Source of the DNA: Timema cristinae
Taxonomy: Eukaryota; Arthropoda; Insecta; Phasmatodea; Timematidae
Reading direction: 5' to 3'
Assembly (NCBI GenBank): GCA_039000515.1
Contig: JBCFYV010000987.1
Span: 113,032-177,031, forward strand
DNA length: 64,000 nt
A program made the translations under genes and the position numbers. Shown here piece by piece: positions 1 through 10,580 of this stretch (position 1 is its first letter; each line of letters begins with the position of its first letter). The notes beneath the pieces are model-generated. The model was not told the DNA's origin. It made no database searches and saw only the letters and a program-made list of their open reading frames with translations.

Positions 1-1
1 T

Positions 2-322
2 ATTATTTCCCGAGACGGCATCTCTTGGGACTCAAACAGAGAAGTGAGTATTCACGATACGCCTCTCCGTGGAACCAATATTGTGGATTTAGTCAACGAT
101 CTTGTCAGAGCAAGAAGACACAGCGAACCGTCGGGGTGGCGAGAGTTTCTCACGGCGCTGCAAAAAATAAACATTCCGAAAGTATTTATTGTAAATCCGA
201 AATGTTTGGCGCCCATCGGAGATCCGACGCCCGTACCACAATCACTTACACTGTCGCAACGCTCTAAGAATAAGAAACTGAAGAGGTTGGATGAAAACAG
301 GTGGCTGCCGTTCCGAGCTTAA
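2..322 (+). CDS. Polinton accessory ORF, 5'-truncated by the window edge
   Basis: The reading frame is open from the first base of the window to a TAA at 320-322 (about 106 codons), so the start lies outside. It contains a GTNIVDLVNDL segment followed by GWREFLTAL and a basic C-terminus. This resembles, from memory, the small uncharacterised protein that lies directly before the integrase in Polinton/Maverick elements. That position fits here, because an integrase N-terminal fragment starts at 322 and the TAA overlaps that region. No catalytic motif is visible. Function unknown; possibly the counterpart of the YWDDPNEL segment that precedes the integrase in the second Polinton of this window (48871-49047). 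Family assignment is moderately sure, function is not. Confidence 0.55.
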   Translation: MISRDGISWDSNREVSIHDTPLRGTNIVDLVNDLVRARRHSEPSGWREFLTALQKINIPKVFIVNPKCLAPIGDPTPVPQSLTLSQRSKNKKLKRLDENRWLPFRA

Positions 323-478
323 TGGCTCGTTTAGCTGACATCTTTTACGACCCTTCTCATCCTGCTGGGTTAGCAGAGGCGGCGTCGCTCATAAAGGCGT
401 CCAAGGAAGATCCCGAAAAAGTACGAGAGTGGCTTCGTGCGCAGGACGCTTATACCATACACACACCGGTAGATTGAA
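322..478 (+). pseudogene. Polinton integrase, N-terminal fragment only
   Basis: An ATG at 322 opens 51 codons, ending DAYTIHTPV and then a stop at 476-478. In Polinton integrases the N-terminal helical domain ends with a Y-T-hydrophobic-H-K-P-basic stretch leading into the DDE catalytic core; the related integrase at 47902-48837 keeps HRPARRRFPRR at that place. Here the frame stops exactly at this boundary and no DDE core follows. The next gene, a protease, begins 2 bases later. The simplest reading is an internal deletion that removed the catalytic core. A GGTAGAT at the break resembles a 5' splice site, so a split gene cannot be wholly excluded, but no downstream core is seen. Confidence 0.5.
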
Positions 479-479
479 G

Positions 480-1058
480 ATGGACACGCACACCATAAGA
501 CGTGCACTGAAAACATACCCGTGGTTCCGTTCTGTACGGTCGGGTCTTTTCCCTGCTGATCAACTACCCGCAAGAATAGCTTGACCATCCACTCTAGTCA
601 TCAACAGTGATCCACACACCAAGCCTGGGATGCATTAGGTCGCCATCTTTATCGACAAGAATGGCGTGGGTGAATCTTTTGTCAGTTATGGTTTTCCACC
701 CAGTATAAAGTCACATCTGGCATTTATACGCAAAAACACATTTCGCACGTCCCATAGCACGCTACAACTTCAAAGCATCACCTCAGACGTTTGCGGCCAT
801 TACTGTCCCATGTACATTCTCTATCGCGCCCAGAACATTCCGATGAAAACTTTCCTAAGCCTATTCTCGCCCGTCTATCATAGAGGCAACGACGCTAAGG
901 TGGTGAGATATTACAACACGTTTTTCAAGACTGTAGTGTCCTGCCACCCCTCAAGAGGTTGCGTCCAATCAGAGTGCACCTATAAAGGGGCGTCTCGGTG
1001 GCGTGCCGACCTTATCCGCGACAGTCGTCGAAACGAACAAACATCATGGATTGTCTAG
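480..1058 (+). pseudogene. Adenain-like (C5) cysteine protease of a Polinton, two in-frame stops
   Basis: From the ATG at 480 one frame reads through to a stop at 1056-1058 (192 codons) with internal stops TGA at 582-584 and TAG at 636-638. It keeps the layout of adenovirus-type maturation proteases: a His in GMH followed by the TAG where the family has Trp, then VAIFIDKNG, then the acidic/aromatic loop as SYGFPPS, and the nucleophile Cys in SDVCGHYC. In Polintons this enzyme is thought to process capsid precursors. The TAG directly follows the catalytic His codon, so the enzyme is dead. The last 30 or so residues overlap the next gene's promoter and are probably not conserved protein. Family call is confident. 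Confidence 0.72.
963..990 (+). promoter_or_regulatory. CCAAT box plus TATA box before the unknown gene
   Basis: CCAAT lies at 965-969 and TATAAAG at 981-987, about 60 bases before the ATG at 1046. Spacing and order match a standard RNA polymerase II promoter. The promoter sits in the 3' end of the protease frame, giving the compact layout of a viral genome. Confidence 0.5.
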
Positions 1059-1780
1059 ACGTTTGCGCCCGTAAAGAAAAGCCGGTGAATTCGCTCGCCA
1101 TCACCAGTATTTTCAACACTTATTTCCCGCTGGATGGAGTCGACGCCAAGCGAGTCATCGTCGGCATGACCGTTAAGAACATCTTTACGCTCTATGTCCA
1201 GCTAGAAAAATGTGGAGGGAACTGTGCTGTGTCTAACCGTACAGAGTGGCAAGAACTGGGCAACTACAAGTGGGTCATATCAAAGTTTTTCAGCAACACG
1301 TAACTTCCACAGAAGATTAGTCTCACTAATCATGAAATCTCTCTGTGACGCATGTGCGGTGACCGTATGGTCGTCATCAGCGAAAAACAAGACGCTGGAC
1401 TGAAGCAAGTCGCCTATATAGCACCTATCTTGGTGCGTCTTTGTGATGTATGGGACCTCATCGACGTTGCCGTCGACCGACGGGACATGTGGTCGCCACC
1501 CGTCGCACGCTATTGCCACCATTTTATCGACACACTCGTCGTGGATGTATGCGACACACTAACAGAATCATCGGATGTCATCGATCTCAAACAGCCTACG
1601 GTGGAAACGCACATCAATAACCTGGATCTTATCAGTGCTACCTACTATACACGTCAATTTGTCAGTTTAGAGTATTACAAGCTGGATTGTGAACTAAAAA
1701 TAATTTTTGCCAACGCATCTAAGAGACACTGTAAAAAACGTATGAATGAATATATGAGGCATTCCTGTAAAAGTGTATAA
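1046..1780 (+). pseudogene. Unknown Polinton gene, one frame with two internal stops
   Basis: Starting at ATG 1046 a single frame runs to TAA 1778-1780 (244 codons), broken by TAA at 1301-1303 and TGA at 1346-1348. The frame never shifts, so this was probably one protein. The N-terminal half has a CGGNCAVSNRTEWQEL segment and the second half a KISLTNHEISL...VVISEK segment followed by LVRLCDVWDLIDVAV. The two halves weakly resemble each other (a beta-like strand, then an amphipathic helix), reminiscent of PC4/p15-type single-strand-DNA-binding repeats; this is only a guess. The C-terminus is Cys/Lys/Arg rich. It has its own promoter at 963-990 and its stop codon overlaps an AATAAA signal. Function unknown. 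Confidence 0.5.
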
Positions 1781-1816
1781 TAAATATTATGTATGCTGTC
1801 TTTAATGTTTAATAAA
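1779..1816 (+). terminator. Poly(A) signals after the unknown Polinton gene
   Basis: AATAAA at 1779-1784 overlaps the stop codon of the preceding gene, and a second AATAAA follows near 1810. GT-rich sequence follows around 1818-1833. This is consistent with a 3' end for the 1046-1780 transcript. Confidence 0.45.
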
Positions 1817-1924
1817 TATATGTTTTGTAATATCGTGTTTTATTCACGCAAAACTTTTCTGTCCCCCCTTACACATAAATACGAGTCTCGACTTGTCGAT
1901 CCGTCACCAAACATGAACATAGTC

Positions 1925-2195
1925 AATGACCTAGCTCACAGTTTCAATGTCACGATCTATTCTTGTCTTGTCATCCCACCAAACTGGCGCCAGGTGAAAC
2001 CCATTGTAACATCATTCAAGGTTACGATATATTCCTGTCCCGACTTGTCTTGTTGAGCCACCAAACTGGCGCCAGTCATCATGGAAAACCCATTGCGACA
2101 TCATTTAAGTTAACGATCTATTCTTGTCCTAAATGGTCTTGTTCACCCACCAAACTAGTGCCACGTATGAGTCATCGGGAATAAACCCATTACCA
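1925..2195 (+). repeat. Degenerate tandem repeat, about 87 bp, three units
   Basis: The string CACCAAACTGGCGCCAG recurs at about 1976 and 2059, and in altered form at about 2148. Each is preceded by a CGATCTATTCTTGTC-type segment and followed by AACCCATT. The array lies just after the Polinton gene block, as noncoding arrays also do in the second Polinton. Confidence 0.7.
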
Positions 2196-2199
2196 CATA

Positions 2200-3520
2200 A
2201 GTTGTTGCGACACATACCTCTAAGGAGGGGAAGGGAAAGGGGTCTCAAAGCAGGGGAACCATTTATCACACTCTACCCCAAACGGTCGTCAGGAGAGGTT
2301 CGTGCTGTTTGTTCTGGGTAGTCCAACAGAGTCTTGTGACAGGGAGCCATTGTTCATTCTACGCCACGCTGCCGTAAGAAGAGCTTCGTGCTCCATGACG
2401 AGGGAGGAACGCCCGACGCCGTGGACCGCATGCCAATAAAAAACTCCAACGCCCTAATCAATGAATAAAAAACCTTTAATTTCAAATAAAAAAGAAATAT
2501 TCATACATAAATATGCTATGTGTATACATAAATAAGCAATAAAACAAGAAAATACAAGTACCAACATGTTTGGAACAATAACCACATGTATGGAACTTGG
2601 AAAAAGAGGTCAGGAGGAGGGGATGGGGTCAGGAGGGGAGGGAGAAGACCAATAGTAAATCAGAGAGCGAGGAGGCGTGATCACGTGACCAATTTCAGGC
2701 AATAAGGGAGCTGTACTAGTACGCCCCTCCAGCTACTCCTAACTAACGATATATTTGGTTTTAAACATACGATCATTCATATAAAAATATTCATGTCATC
2801 CTCAGAATATTGTGATCGCCAAACTTTTCACTGACAGGCCTAACGGAACATCACCTGGAGACAAAATCAAACGCCATGCCTTCAATTTCCACTAGATCTC
2901 GGTCTAAAACACACCTTTCTACCACCGGGCTGATTTATTACACCTTTCTGCAAATCGGCAAATTACGTCATCGCATGTCAGGCCACCACTTCACTGGGGA
3001 CTTTCCGTCCAATCCTATTGATATATAAAATCTAATATTGAATGGATGGAATTACTACAGATATAAATAAATGCACAAAAATGGGTTTAATTGAACCATA
3101 AATATCAGGAATATGATATTTTAACATATAAGTTGTAGTGCAGACTAAGAAAATACATAATTTATTTGTTCTTGAAATTAGCTTGGAAGGCATAATAACT
3201 GTTGGCTTACTGAAAGACAAAGAAGATGTATGAAAGTTTAACTGCATTTGAAACTTCCAGTATTATGCTAGTGCTAGTGCATTATTTAATAATGTGATCC
3301 AACCCTCTTTTTAGACAAGCGTCATTTAACTATTTTACGCTAACCTCGGACCTTCACGGCCAGCTAGCACACACAGAACGAACTATTTATACATATGTTT
3401 GAATACCAGGAAAAACTTCATTGTTTCTCATATAACCTTCATATAGTCAATCTTAAATCAATAAAACAAGGAAAGAGTATTTAAAGGAATTGCATACACA
3501 TTCTTGTTGAGAGTTTTTTT
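2200..3520. other. Gene-free stretch
   Basis: No supported coding frame. A more GC-rich part (2220-2440) grades into AT-rich DNA with several AATAAA-like strings around 2435-2490. It may contain the rest of the first Polinton, but I see no terminal inverted repeat. Confidence 0.5.
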
Positions 3521-3525
3521 AATTT

Positions 3526-3768
3526 TAGAAGTGCGTCTTACTACCCGTTCGAACAATACGCTTAAGTACTACCTATTATAAAGGGTTAGGAATCGGGACG
3601 GTTGAATTTAGAGAAAGTGAACCCTCATTTGTATGGAGGAGTGGAAAATCATTTTGGAAAAATTCACCCTAGTTCACTCGAGCGAGATTCGAACCTTGAT
3701 CTCCCCGTCCTTGTTAGTCTAGCTCAACACGAAACTAGAGCGTTATTTAACTTCAACACCGAGGCGGG
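3526..3768 (-). mobile_element. SINE family A, minus orientation
   Basis: The reverse complement runs from a tRNA-like head (GCCTCGGTG near 3760, box-B-like GGTTCGAATCTCG near 3690) through a middle with CATTTG-type and TTCCACTC-type blocks to the tail AACGGGTAGTAAGACGC near 3540. The same structure recurs intact at 40134-40379. It is diverged from that copy, so old. Confidence 0.75.
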
Positions 3769-4309
3769 TCTGAGATTTGTTGATAATCTCATTGTAGTAA
3801 AAACATTATTGATTGAACTTAAAGATGAAAGCCCTGAAATAATAGATTATAGACAAGTGTGATATCTGCTCGAAATACACACAAAATTAAATATTTGATA
3901 TCTTATAGTAAACAGAATTACATAGTAAACTAAATATTCTAGGAAACGCCATAAATGATTTATTTTCTACCGCATTGGTAGTCACGTGGACAAAAATGTT
4001 CTCATTTGGTCCATTTTCCGTGATGGATGAAACAGGGTTCTCATACTGGCCGAAAATATTAAGGGACGTTTTCCCACATTGTTTCCCAGCTTCTCTCCTA
4101 GCATATAAGGTTACATCATCTTTAACTTGTATCTTATTCATCACTATTCCAAAACAATTATCTAAGGCAAGTAAAACAAATGAGTAGAAGAGGTGGGTGA
4201 AATAGGTAATATTATATTACATATAAATATTATCCTATAGTTCACTCTGAACAATATTAACCCCTTCCGGAAAGAACGGAATTTCACCTTCCAGTTGACC
4301 AACAAAATC

Positions 4310-5010
4310 CATTATCAATAGGCTTGTCAGCAGTTCCAGGGACTCACAGCAAAACACTTGATTAATCTAATGTTAAAACCTGTCTGAATATAAATACTAA
4401 ATAATTGAAACAAAAACTGTACTGCAATCGCTTATGTGGTTATAAATATCCTAGATAAAATATATAGGCCCTACAACATCCATACGAAACTTTAACAGAG
4501 ACTCGAAACCCAAAACATAAGTATATCATGCTACAATTTGCTTGGTTAATATCCTACAGAATGTAAAAGAACTACATCGGAATCGGTTTGCTGTTTCATA
4601 GATATACACAAATATCCGGCTGGCCCTTCACCAACAACACAAAACCTGATTACATCATGCTAAAACATGCCTGGATATATATTATACAAATAAATAAAAT
4701 TTACATCCTAATCGGTTAAGTGGTTCCAGAGATATATACACATATCCAGCTGACACTTCACCGGGACTTACACCAAAACACCCGATTACAATTATTACAC
4801 TGAAAAATGCCTGGATAAATACTCTACAGAATAATAAAAACTACACCACAGTGATCATATGGTTCCATCAATGTATACAAACAATCGGCTGACCCTTCAC
4901 CGGGACTCGCACTGAAACCCCTTATTATACATAAATAATGTTAAAACCTGCCTAGATATTGGTCCAGTATAAAAGTAAAAACCGCACCACAATCGGTTAA
5001 GTGATTCCAG
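4310..5010. repeat. Degenerate tandem array, about 140-bp period, five units
   Basis: A unit containing AATCGGTTAAGTGGTTCCAG, then a TATACACA block, CCTTCACCGGGACT, a CACC/AAAC block and TAAAACATGCCTGG recurs with anchors near 4425, 4580, 4710, 4850 and 4990. Spacing is 130-155 bp. No reading frame is maintained. Confidence 0.7.
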
Positions 5011-5029
5011 AGATCCTAAGTTACAAATC

Positions 5030-5032
<3 letters not shown>

Positions 5033-5086
<54 letters not shown>
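5033..5086. repeat. (AT)n microsatellite
   Basis: About 54 bases of uninterrupted AT dinucleotide. It directly abuts the 3' tail of the SINE at 5093-5374, so it probably grew from the SINE tail. Confidence 0.9.
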
Positions 5087-5091
<5 letters not shown>

Positions 5092-5092
5092 T

Positions 5093-5374
5093 TAGCACCG
5101 CGTCTTATTAACCGTTCGGGTTATACGCACTTACGCTAATGTGTAATGGTAGGGTGATTGTGAGATGAAATGTAGGACTTACAGTTTAACGCGGGATCCG
5201 AGCCACGGTGGAGGCCTGGCATTCCCCACATTCCCAAGTTGTGATTTATACACATCTTGTCAGAGGTGGTGGAAGAGTTTGGAAATAAGATAAATCTGTG
5301 CCGGAGTCGAAGATTTAACCCCGGACTCCCAGCACCGATGTCTGACACCTTACCCCTAGACCGCTAGGTCACCT
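5093..5374 (-). mobile_element. SINE family B, minus orientation, full length
   Basis: The reverse complement begins AAGGTGACCTAGCGGTCTAG with a box-A-like segment, has a box-B-like region near 5310, the CCTCCACCGTGG block, and ends in the shared tail with GTTAATAAGACGCGGTGCTA. The same arrangement is seen at 13751-14031 and 42326-42613. Confidence 0.85.
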
Positions 5375-5750
5375 TAAAAACAGTAAAGAACTTACAATAC
5401 ATTTTTACTTAAGGATATTTTCATTCCAAACCTTAAAAAAGCATATACATTATTCAAAGTGTTTTAAAACTCGTAAACCAAAAACAAAATTTATCCCTGC
5501 TTTTAATTCATTTAAGCCTCCCCACTATGATATTACATTAATACTTGCAGATGACATAACCAGTATTATGATTTGGATTTCCAGAGTTTATTTAGTAAAA
5601 AAAAAACAGAAAAAACCCACAGTTAACATTATACATTCAATTTATTAGAAAATGATAATCAAAGTAAATCTTAGTAAACAATAATTTTATCAATCAAAGT
5701 ATTTATCAAAAAATTTTACTAATCGTTATATTGTGGCCGTTTTGATAACA

Positions 5751-6132
5751 TTAAGGTGGAGTGCTAGTGAGCGCAAGTTTAGTGCATTAATTTTGCAGTT
5801 TTTATAGCACAAACATTTTTTGGCCAAAATAAATCAAATATTTCTTCTATAAAAACATAGAGTTTTGTTTTCTGCACATGCTAATCTCAACAGTTGTTGA
5901 ATATCTGTCATGGGCATGGCGGCATTTAGTGACAAACTTTTTAAATAAAGAGAAAAGTTTGTCACCAAATGCCGCCATGCTCATGACAGATATTCAACAA
6001 CTGTTGAGATTAGCATGTGCAGAAAACTAAACTCTATGTTTCTATAGAAGAAATATTTGATTTATTTTGGCCAAAAGATGTTTGTACTATAAATACTGCC
6101 CTAAACTCACGCTCACTAGTACTCCACCTTAA
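5751..6132. mobile_element. Foldback/MITE-like palindrome bounded by TTAA
   Basis: Two arms of about 185 bp form a nearly perfect inverted repeat centred near 5946. The ends are TTAAGGTGGAGT and ACTCCACCTTAA. TTAA at both ends fits either a TTAA target duplication (as with piggyBac-type elements) or the arm termini themselves. There is no coding capacity. A transcript would fold into one long hairpin. A worn single-arm relative lies at 17170-17315. Confidence 0.8.
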
Positions 6133-6139
6133 ATAAAGT

Positions 6140-7385
6140 ATGGAATCGAGCTATGGTACCACAAAGTTATATAAACAGTCATAGTAACTTTGAAGAAACA
6201 AATAAATTACCTTTTATAACTAAAATATGTCCAATGGATAAGATTTTATCAAATATTTTTTTTCATCCACCCGGAAATAATATAAACAATTTTAAATCAA
6301 TCTTAAATTATATAAGATTTTTTAACTCTGTGTATTAAAAATAAAGTAAAAATCTTTTAGATTTAATTTATTATTTGCATTACATGTGTGTAATATAATA
6401 ATTAAACATTAATAAATTCATAGTTAGCTATTCACAATATTAAAGATTCTGAAAAGAGGGAAACCTGCTTTATGTTACCATGCAAAATCAATAAATGTAG
6501 ATAGCACTGCTGCCAAAATAATATGTGGCGTGGTTAAATCTTTGACAGCTTAAAAACAGCCAATATATTAATGAGACCAAACATAATTAATTAGTTAAGT
6601 ATGTAACGAATAATTGACTTTATCGTGAAGGGAACAAAAAGTAAAATTAATTTAGTTGATCAAACTATTTGGACATCGTAAAAAGACATAACCCCTCCCC
6701 CATCATTCCTTCTCTACAGGCAAGAAATAATTTAAGGACTTAAGGATTTCTTTAAATCCGGCCTTGGGCGTAACCTAGGCAAACTATTCAGCAGTCATGT
6801 GAGGATGTATAGCATACCTCGCGGGCTGAGCCAATAAGTTGCTACCTTACAATCTCGACGGAGTGTATCATGCTTTTTACTAATTTTTTGAATTTCCTGT
6901 TGAAATAGAGTTACATACAAAATAATTCCCTGAGTGATAAAAAACATACCCCCAAACTAAATTACCGAGTAGAAATATACCACAAAAAAAACTTAACTTG
7001 ACTAATGTTTAAACCATGTATTAAAAAATTAAAAATTAACTCAACCGCCAAGGGATTTAAAATTAAATACTTACTGGTTAAAATCAGCCCTTTTTGTTGT
7101 AAACGTTTGTGCCAAATACAACTCAAAATAATTCGTGAATTAGGATTTCTCAATCTTTACTTGATCAAGAATTGCCAATGATTAAGCAAAAGTATTTGTT
7201 AACAAAATTAGCCCAAGCAATCCTCAAAAATTGACACCCAACTCACTTGTACTTGAAGATTAGTGGATTGATACTTATTTTATCGGTTTCCAAAATTTTG
7301 CAAGGTTTGACCTAATTTTTTGTCTATGATATTTATGTGACTCCTTGATAACATACAAGTGTTCAAAATCACTTTTTTTTTAATG
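6140..7385. other. Gene-free AT-rich stretch
   Basis: No supported gene, RNA or clear repeat; a few short open frames show no recognisable composition or motif. Confidence 0.5.
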
Positions 7386-7389
7386 ATAT

Positions 7390-7612
7390 CTTCACGGTCT
7401 ACTACCCTTCGAGACTTTCCTCATTTAATTAAATTGGCGGGGTAGGTATAATTTAGGGGAAATATAACCTTATTTGCATGGAGTGGGAGGGTGAAAATGC
7501 TTAAGAAAATTTACGGCTAGTTTACCAGGCTGGAATTTGAATCCCAACCTCATCACCGGCGAACTAAACGAGCATACAATAAAGCCTGCGCACCTACCGA
7601 TAGTCTACTTGT
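7390..7612 (-). mobile_element. Old SINE family A copy, minus orientation
   Basis: A degraded match to the family A order in reverse complement: tail remnant CTACTACCCTTCGAG near 7400, the TTGCATGGAGTGGGAGGGTG block near 7475, and the AATTTGAATCCCAACCTC box-B-side block near 7540. Confidence 0.55.
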
Positions 7613-8146
7613 TTTAACTGCAGTAAATTAGGTTTTATAATTGTAAATACTTACATTTCTCTTTGAATTTCGCACCTTTTCTAAAGCCATTGTAACCTAT
7701 TTAAGAAAGTTAACACAACATATATTTGCCTCAATAAACATTTCAACCCCCACCTCCCCAGCCCTGAAACACGTGACCAATTGGTTGGAAACCACTATTC
7801 TATCACTAATCAAACAAAACAAAATTGTTAACAGTTGTTTTACTTGATTAACAGAACATAAAGATTTTTTTTCAGCTTGTTAATATTCTGTTCATGCCAA
7901 ATAAATAAACATAGATAGTGATTGTAATTGGGATTAGTTTTTTTTTATATTAAGACATATACCCTTATTTGTATTTGCAAAATATACCGGTAATTGTGTA
8001 CTTTGGGAAAAAATGTCTACGTTCAATTTATAAATAAAGGTTAATCTAAACTTAGTTTGCCTTTTATTTATATTTTCTTAAACATTCATTTAAACTTGAT
8101 GTGTAAAGTTTAGAGTTTCTATAAATAGTTAAAGAAAAATATTAGT

Positions 8147-8320
8147 TGTGCCATTATCACTTGAACAGATTTTATAAAAAAAAACTTATCTTTCGACCAA
8201 ATGTAAGTAATAAATTAATCTTTGGAGAAAACCATATATTTATTTTATGTTAAACATTTATTTCTTTACATTTGGCCTTAAAAATATTTCAAAATAAGAA
8301 TTGTTCAAGTGAAATAGATT
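8147..8320. repeat. Imperfect inverted repeat
   Basis: A left arm with CACTTGAACAGA and CGACCAAATGTAAG is matched in reverse complement by CTTTACATTTGGCC and TTGTTCAAGTGA. Arms are about 60 bp with several mismatches. Possibly a small decayed MITE. Confidence 0.45.
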
Positions 8321-8375
8321 CTCAAAACAACTAATAGTGCAACATAAATAAAATAATATATAAAAATAATAACAA

Positions 8376-8527
<152 letters not shown>

Positions 8528-8548
8528 TGCTATGCTAGTAGTCAGCTA

Positions 8549-9225
8549 TGGAGCTCAGTCAGATTGCCTTGATTGAAAATTGTAAATCGTCCTATGAAAT
8601 TCTAAGCAAACTAGATTCCATTTATGAGCACAGATCAGAAACCAATATTATTATTATTATTATTATTATTAGCACCGCGTCTTACTACCCGTTCGGGTTA
8701 TACGCAAGCAGAAACAAATAAAATGATAGTACATGAGCGTTTCTATCAATATCAGTGGAGCTCGGCCGATTCAGTGGCTCAACACATCGCCAAAGTGGAA
8801 GCTCTTGCCCGACAAATAAAAGAGGTCGGAGATTCAGTCTTCGATCTAGCTATCATGACCAAGATCTTGAGTAGTCTACCTCTGAAATATAAGCATTTCA
8901 GACAGGCCTGGCTTTCCATGAGTGAGGACAAACCATCGACAATTTTAAATCCCGTATGATTGATGAAGAGGCGAGCCTGACTAAGGTGGAAGAGCAAGAA
9001 ACTGCCTTAGCTTCTATAACTAACCAAGAAACTAAATCTCGTGGACATAAACCACGATTTTATGAAGCAGGGAAACAAAGTAACCAAACCATAAGAAAAC
9101 TTGCCTGTTATAACTGCCAACGTAAAGGCCACCTTGCCCGTGACTGCCGGAGTGAGAAGAAAAATCGACCAGTCTCTGATAAAGGCAGAGCTGACCAGTC
9201 AAATTTTTCTGCCTTTAATGTTTAG
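8549..9225 (+). pseudogene. Copia gag remnant
   Basis: The frame opens MELSQIALIENCKSSYEIL and continues through an UBN2/gag-type region (HIAKVEALARQIKEVG, then ILSSLPLKYKHF) to a CCHC zinc knuckle CYNCQRKGHLARDC at about 9107-9148. Gag packages element RNA. It is interrupted by the 60-base SINE tail at 8644-8706 and by a frame break near 8950, where one frame ends and the next continues with an overlap. The knuckle itself is intact. Clearly Copia family. Confidence 0.85.
8644..8706 (-). mobile_element. SINE 3' tail fragment inserted in Copia gag
   Basis: A (TTA)n run followed by AGCACCGCGTCTTACTACCC and a GTTCGGGTTATACGC end is the reverse complement of the tail shared by SINE families A and B. 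On both sides the gag reading continues. Only the tail is present, as expected from a strongly 5'-truncated insertion. Confidence 0.8.
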
Positions 9226-9640
9226 GAAGCAAATGCATGTATTTCATTTTCTGACGAGAATACTTGGACCATGGATAATGGGGCTTCCAGCCATATGACA
9301 TGATACAGAGACTACTTTGACAAGTTTGAAGAGATTAGTGATGGTTCTTCTGTGCGTCTTGGTGACAACCACAAGCTTTTTGTCAGAGGGATGATTCGTA
9401 AGTTGCTGAATGGTCAGTGGTATGACTCGGTCATTAGAGACGTCCTATTTGTTCCAGAACTGAAAAAGAACCTCATGTCTGGAGGAAAAATCACCAAGAT
9501 AGGAATGAAAAATCAGACAATTTTGTTGAGGTTTTTGAAACAGGAAAGTTGGCCGCTTGTGGTGAACGCCAGCCAAATAACCTGTATAAAATGCGTTTTC
9601 AGATTCTAACCTCAAATGAAGCCAATTCTGTCACTCAGAC
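9226..9640 (+). pseudogene. Copia aspartic protease region
   Basis: Contains TWTMDNGASSHMT near 9263-9300, the protease active-site region; the family has Asp-Ser-Gly or Asp-Thr-Gly and here the middle residue is Asn. A TGA follows at 9300-9302. The frame continues with SVRLGDNHKLFVRGMG-like sequence and VLFVPELKKNLMSGG, a typical Copia block before the integrase. At least one stop and a frame change near 9600 break the polyprotein. Confidence 0.8.
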
Positions 9641-10580
9641 TTGTTTAAAGCTATGGCACGAACGCCTCGACCACATAAATGTTAGGGCTTTGAAGGAGTT
9701 AATCTCAAAAAGCTTAGCCGAGGGTGCAGATCTGAGTGATGTAGACAATTTATTTTGCCCTGGCTGTGCATATGGGAAGAACCACAAGCTCCCGTTCAAC
9801 AGCCCAAACCACCAGAAGATGAAGGTTGGTGTGTTAATATACAGTGATCTTGGTGTCATGCCAGTCTAATCTGTAGGAGGAGCCAAGTATTTTGTTACTT
9901 TCAAAGATGACTACTCTGGCTACAGAGTAGTATCTTTCATTAAACATAAAAGTGATACACTAAAATGTTTTAATAATTTTTGTAATATTGTAGAAACAAA
10001 ATACAAGCGAAGTGAGCAAATACTCCATACAGACAATGGTACAGAATACATCAATGTGGAATTTTTAGGATTTTCTTGCCTCAAAAGGGATATTTGCTGA
10101 GAGAACAGCGCCATACACACCCGAACAAAATTCTCGCTCAGAGAGAGATATGCGCACAATTGTTGAGAGTGTCTGGGCGATGCTTTGCAGCAGTAACCTC
10201 CCTCAAGAGCTTTGGGAGGAAGCTGTAAATTGTGCTGTATACATATTAAACCATACACCTACAAATCAGGCACATAACTCTACACCCCTGGAACTGTGGA
10301 CCGGCAAAAAGCCTCATCTGTCGCATATAAGGACGTTTGGATGTGAAGCCTATATGCTGGTGCAAAATGGAAGAAAGAAGTTGGATAAGAAATCCAAGAA
10401 GATAATACTCGTTGGATATGATGGAAATTCTACCAACTACAGCCTGTACGATCCTGACACTAAGAAAATTAGAATATTAAGAAATGTTCCCTTCAATGAA
10501 GCACAACAAGGCTTTGAAAAACCTATCCACTACGTGCCCACGAAAATTGACTGTGATGAAGAAGCTGAAATCGAGAGCTA
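9641..10580 (+). pseudogene. Copia integrase remnant
   Basis: The HHCC GAG-pre-integrase is visible as LWHERLDHINVRAL...CPGCAYGK (9650-9780). A stop at 9867-9869 separates it from the core, which has the second acidic motif HTDNGTEY near 10030, then TAPYTPEQNSRSE near 10112-10150, and the downstream ELWEEAVNCAVYILNHTP and HIRTFGCEAY blocks. The integrase inserts element cDNA. Breaks occur near 9868 and 10070. Good family match, not functional. Confidence 0.85.
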
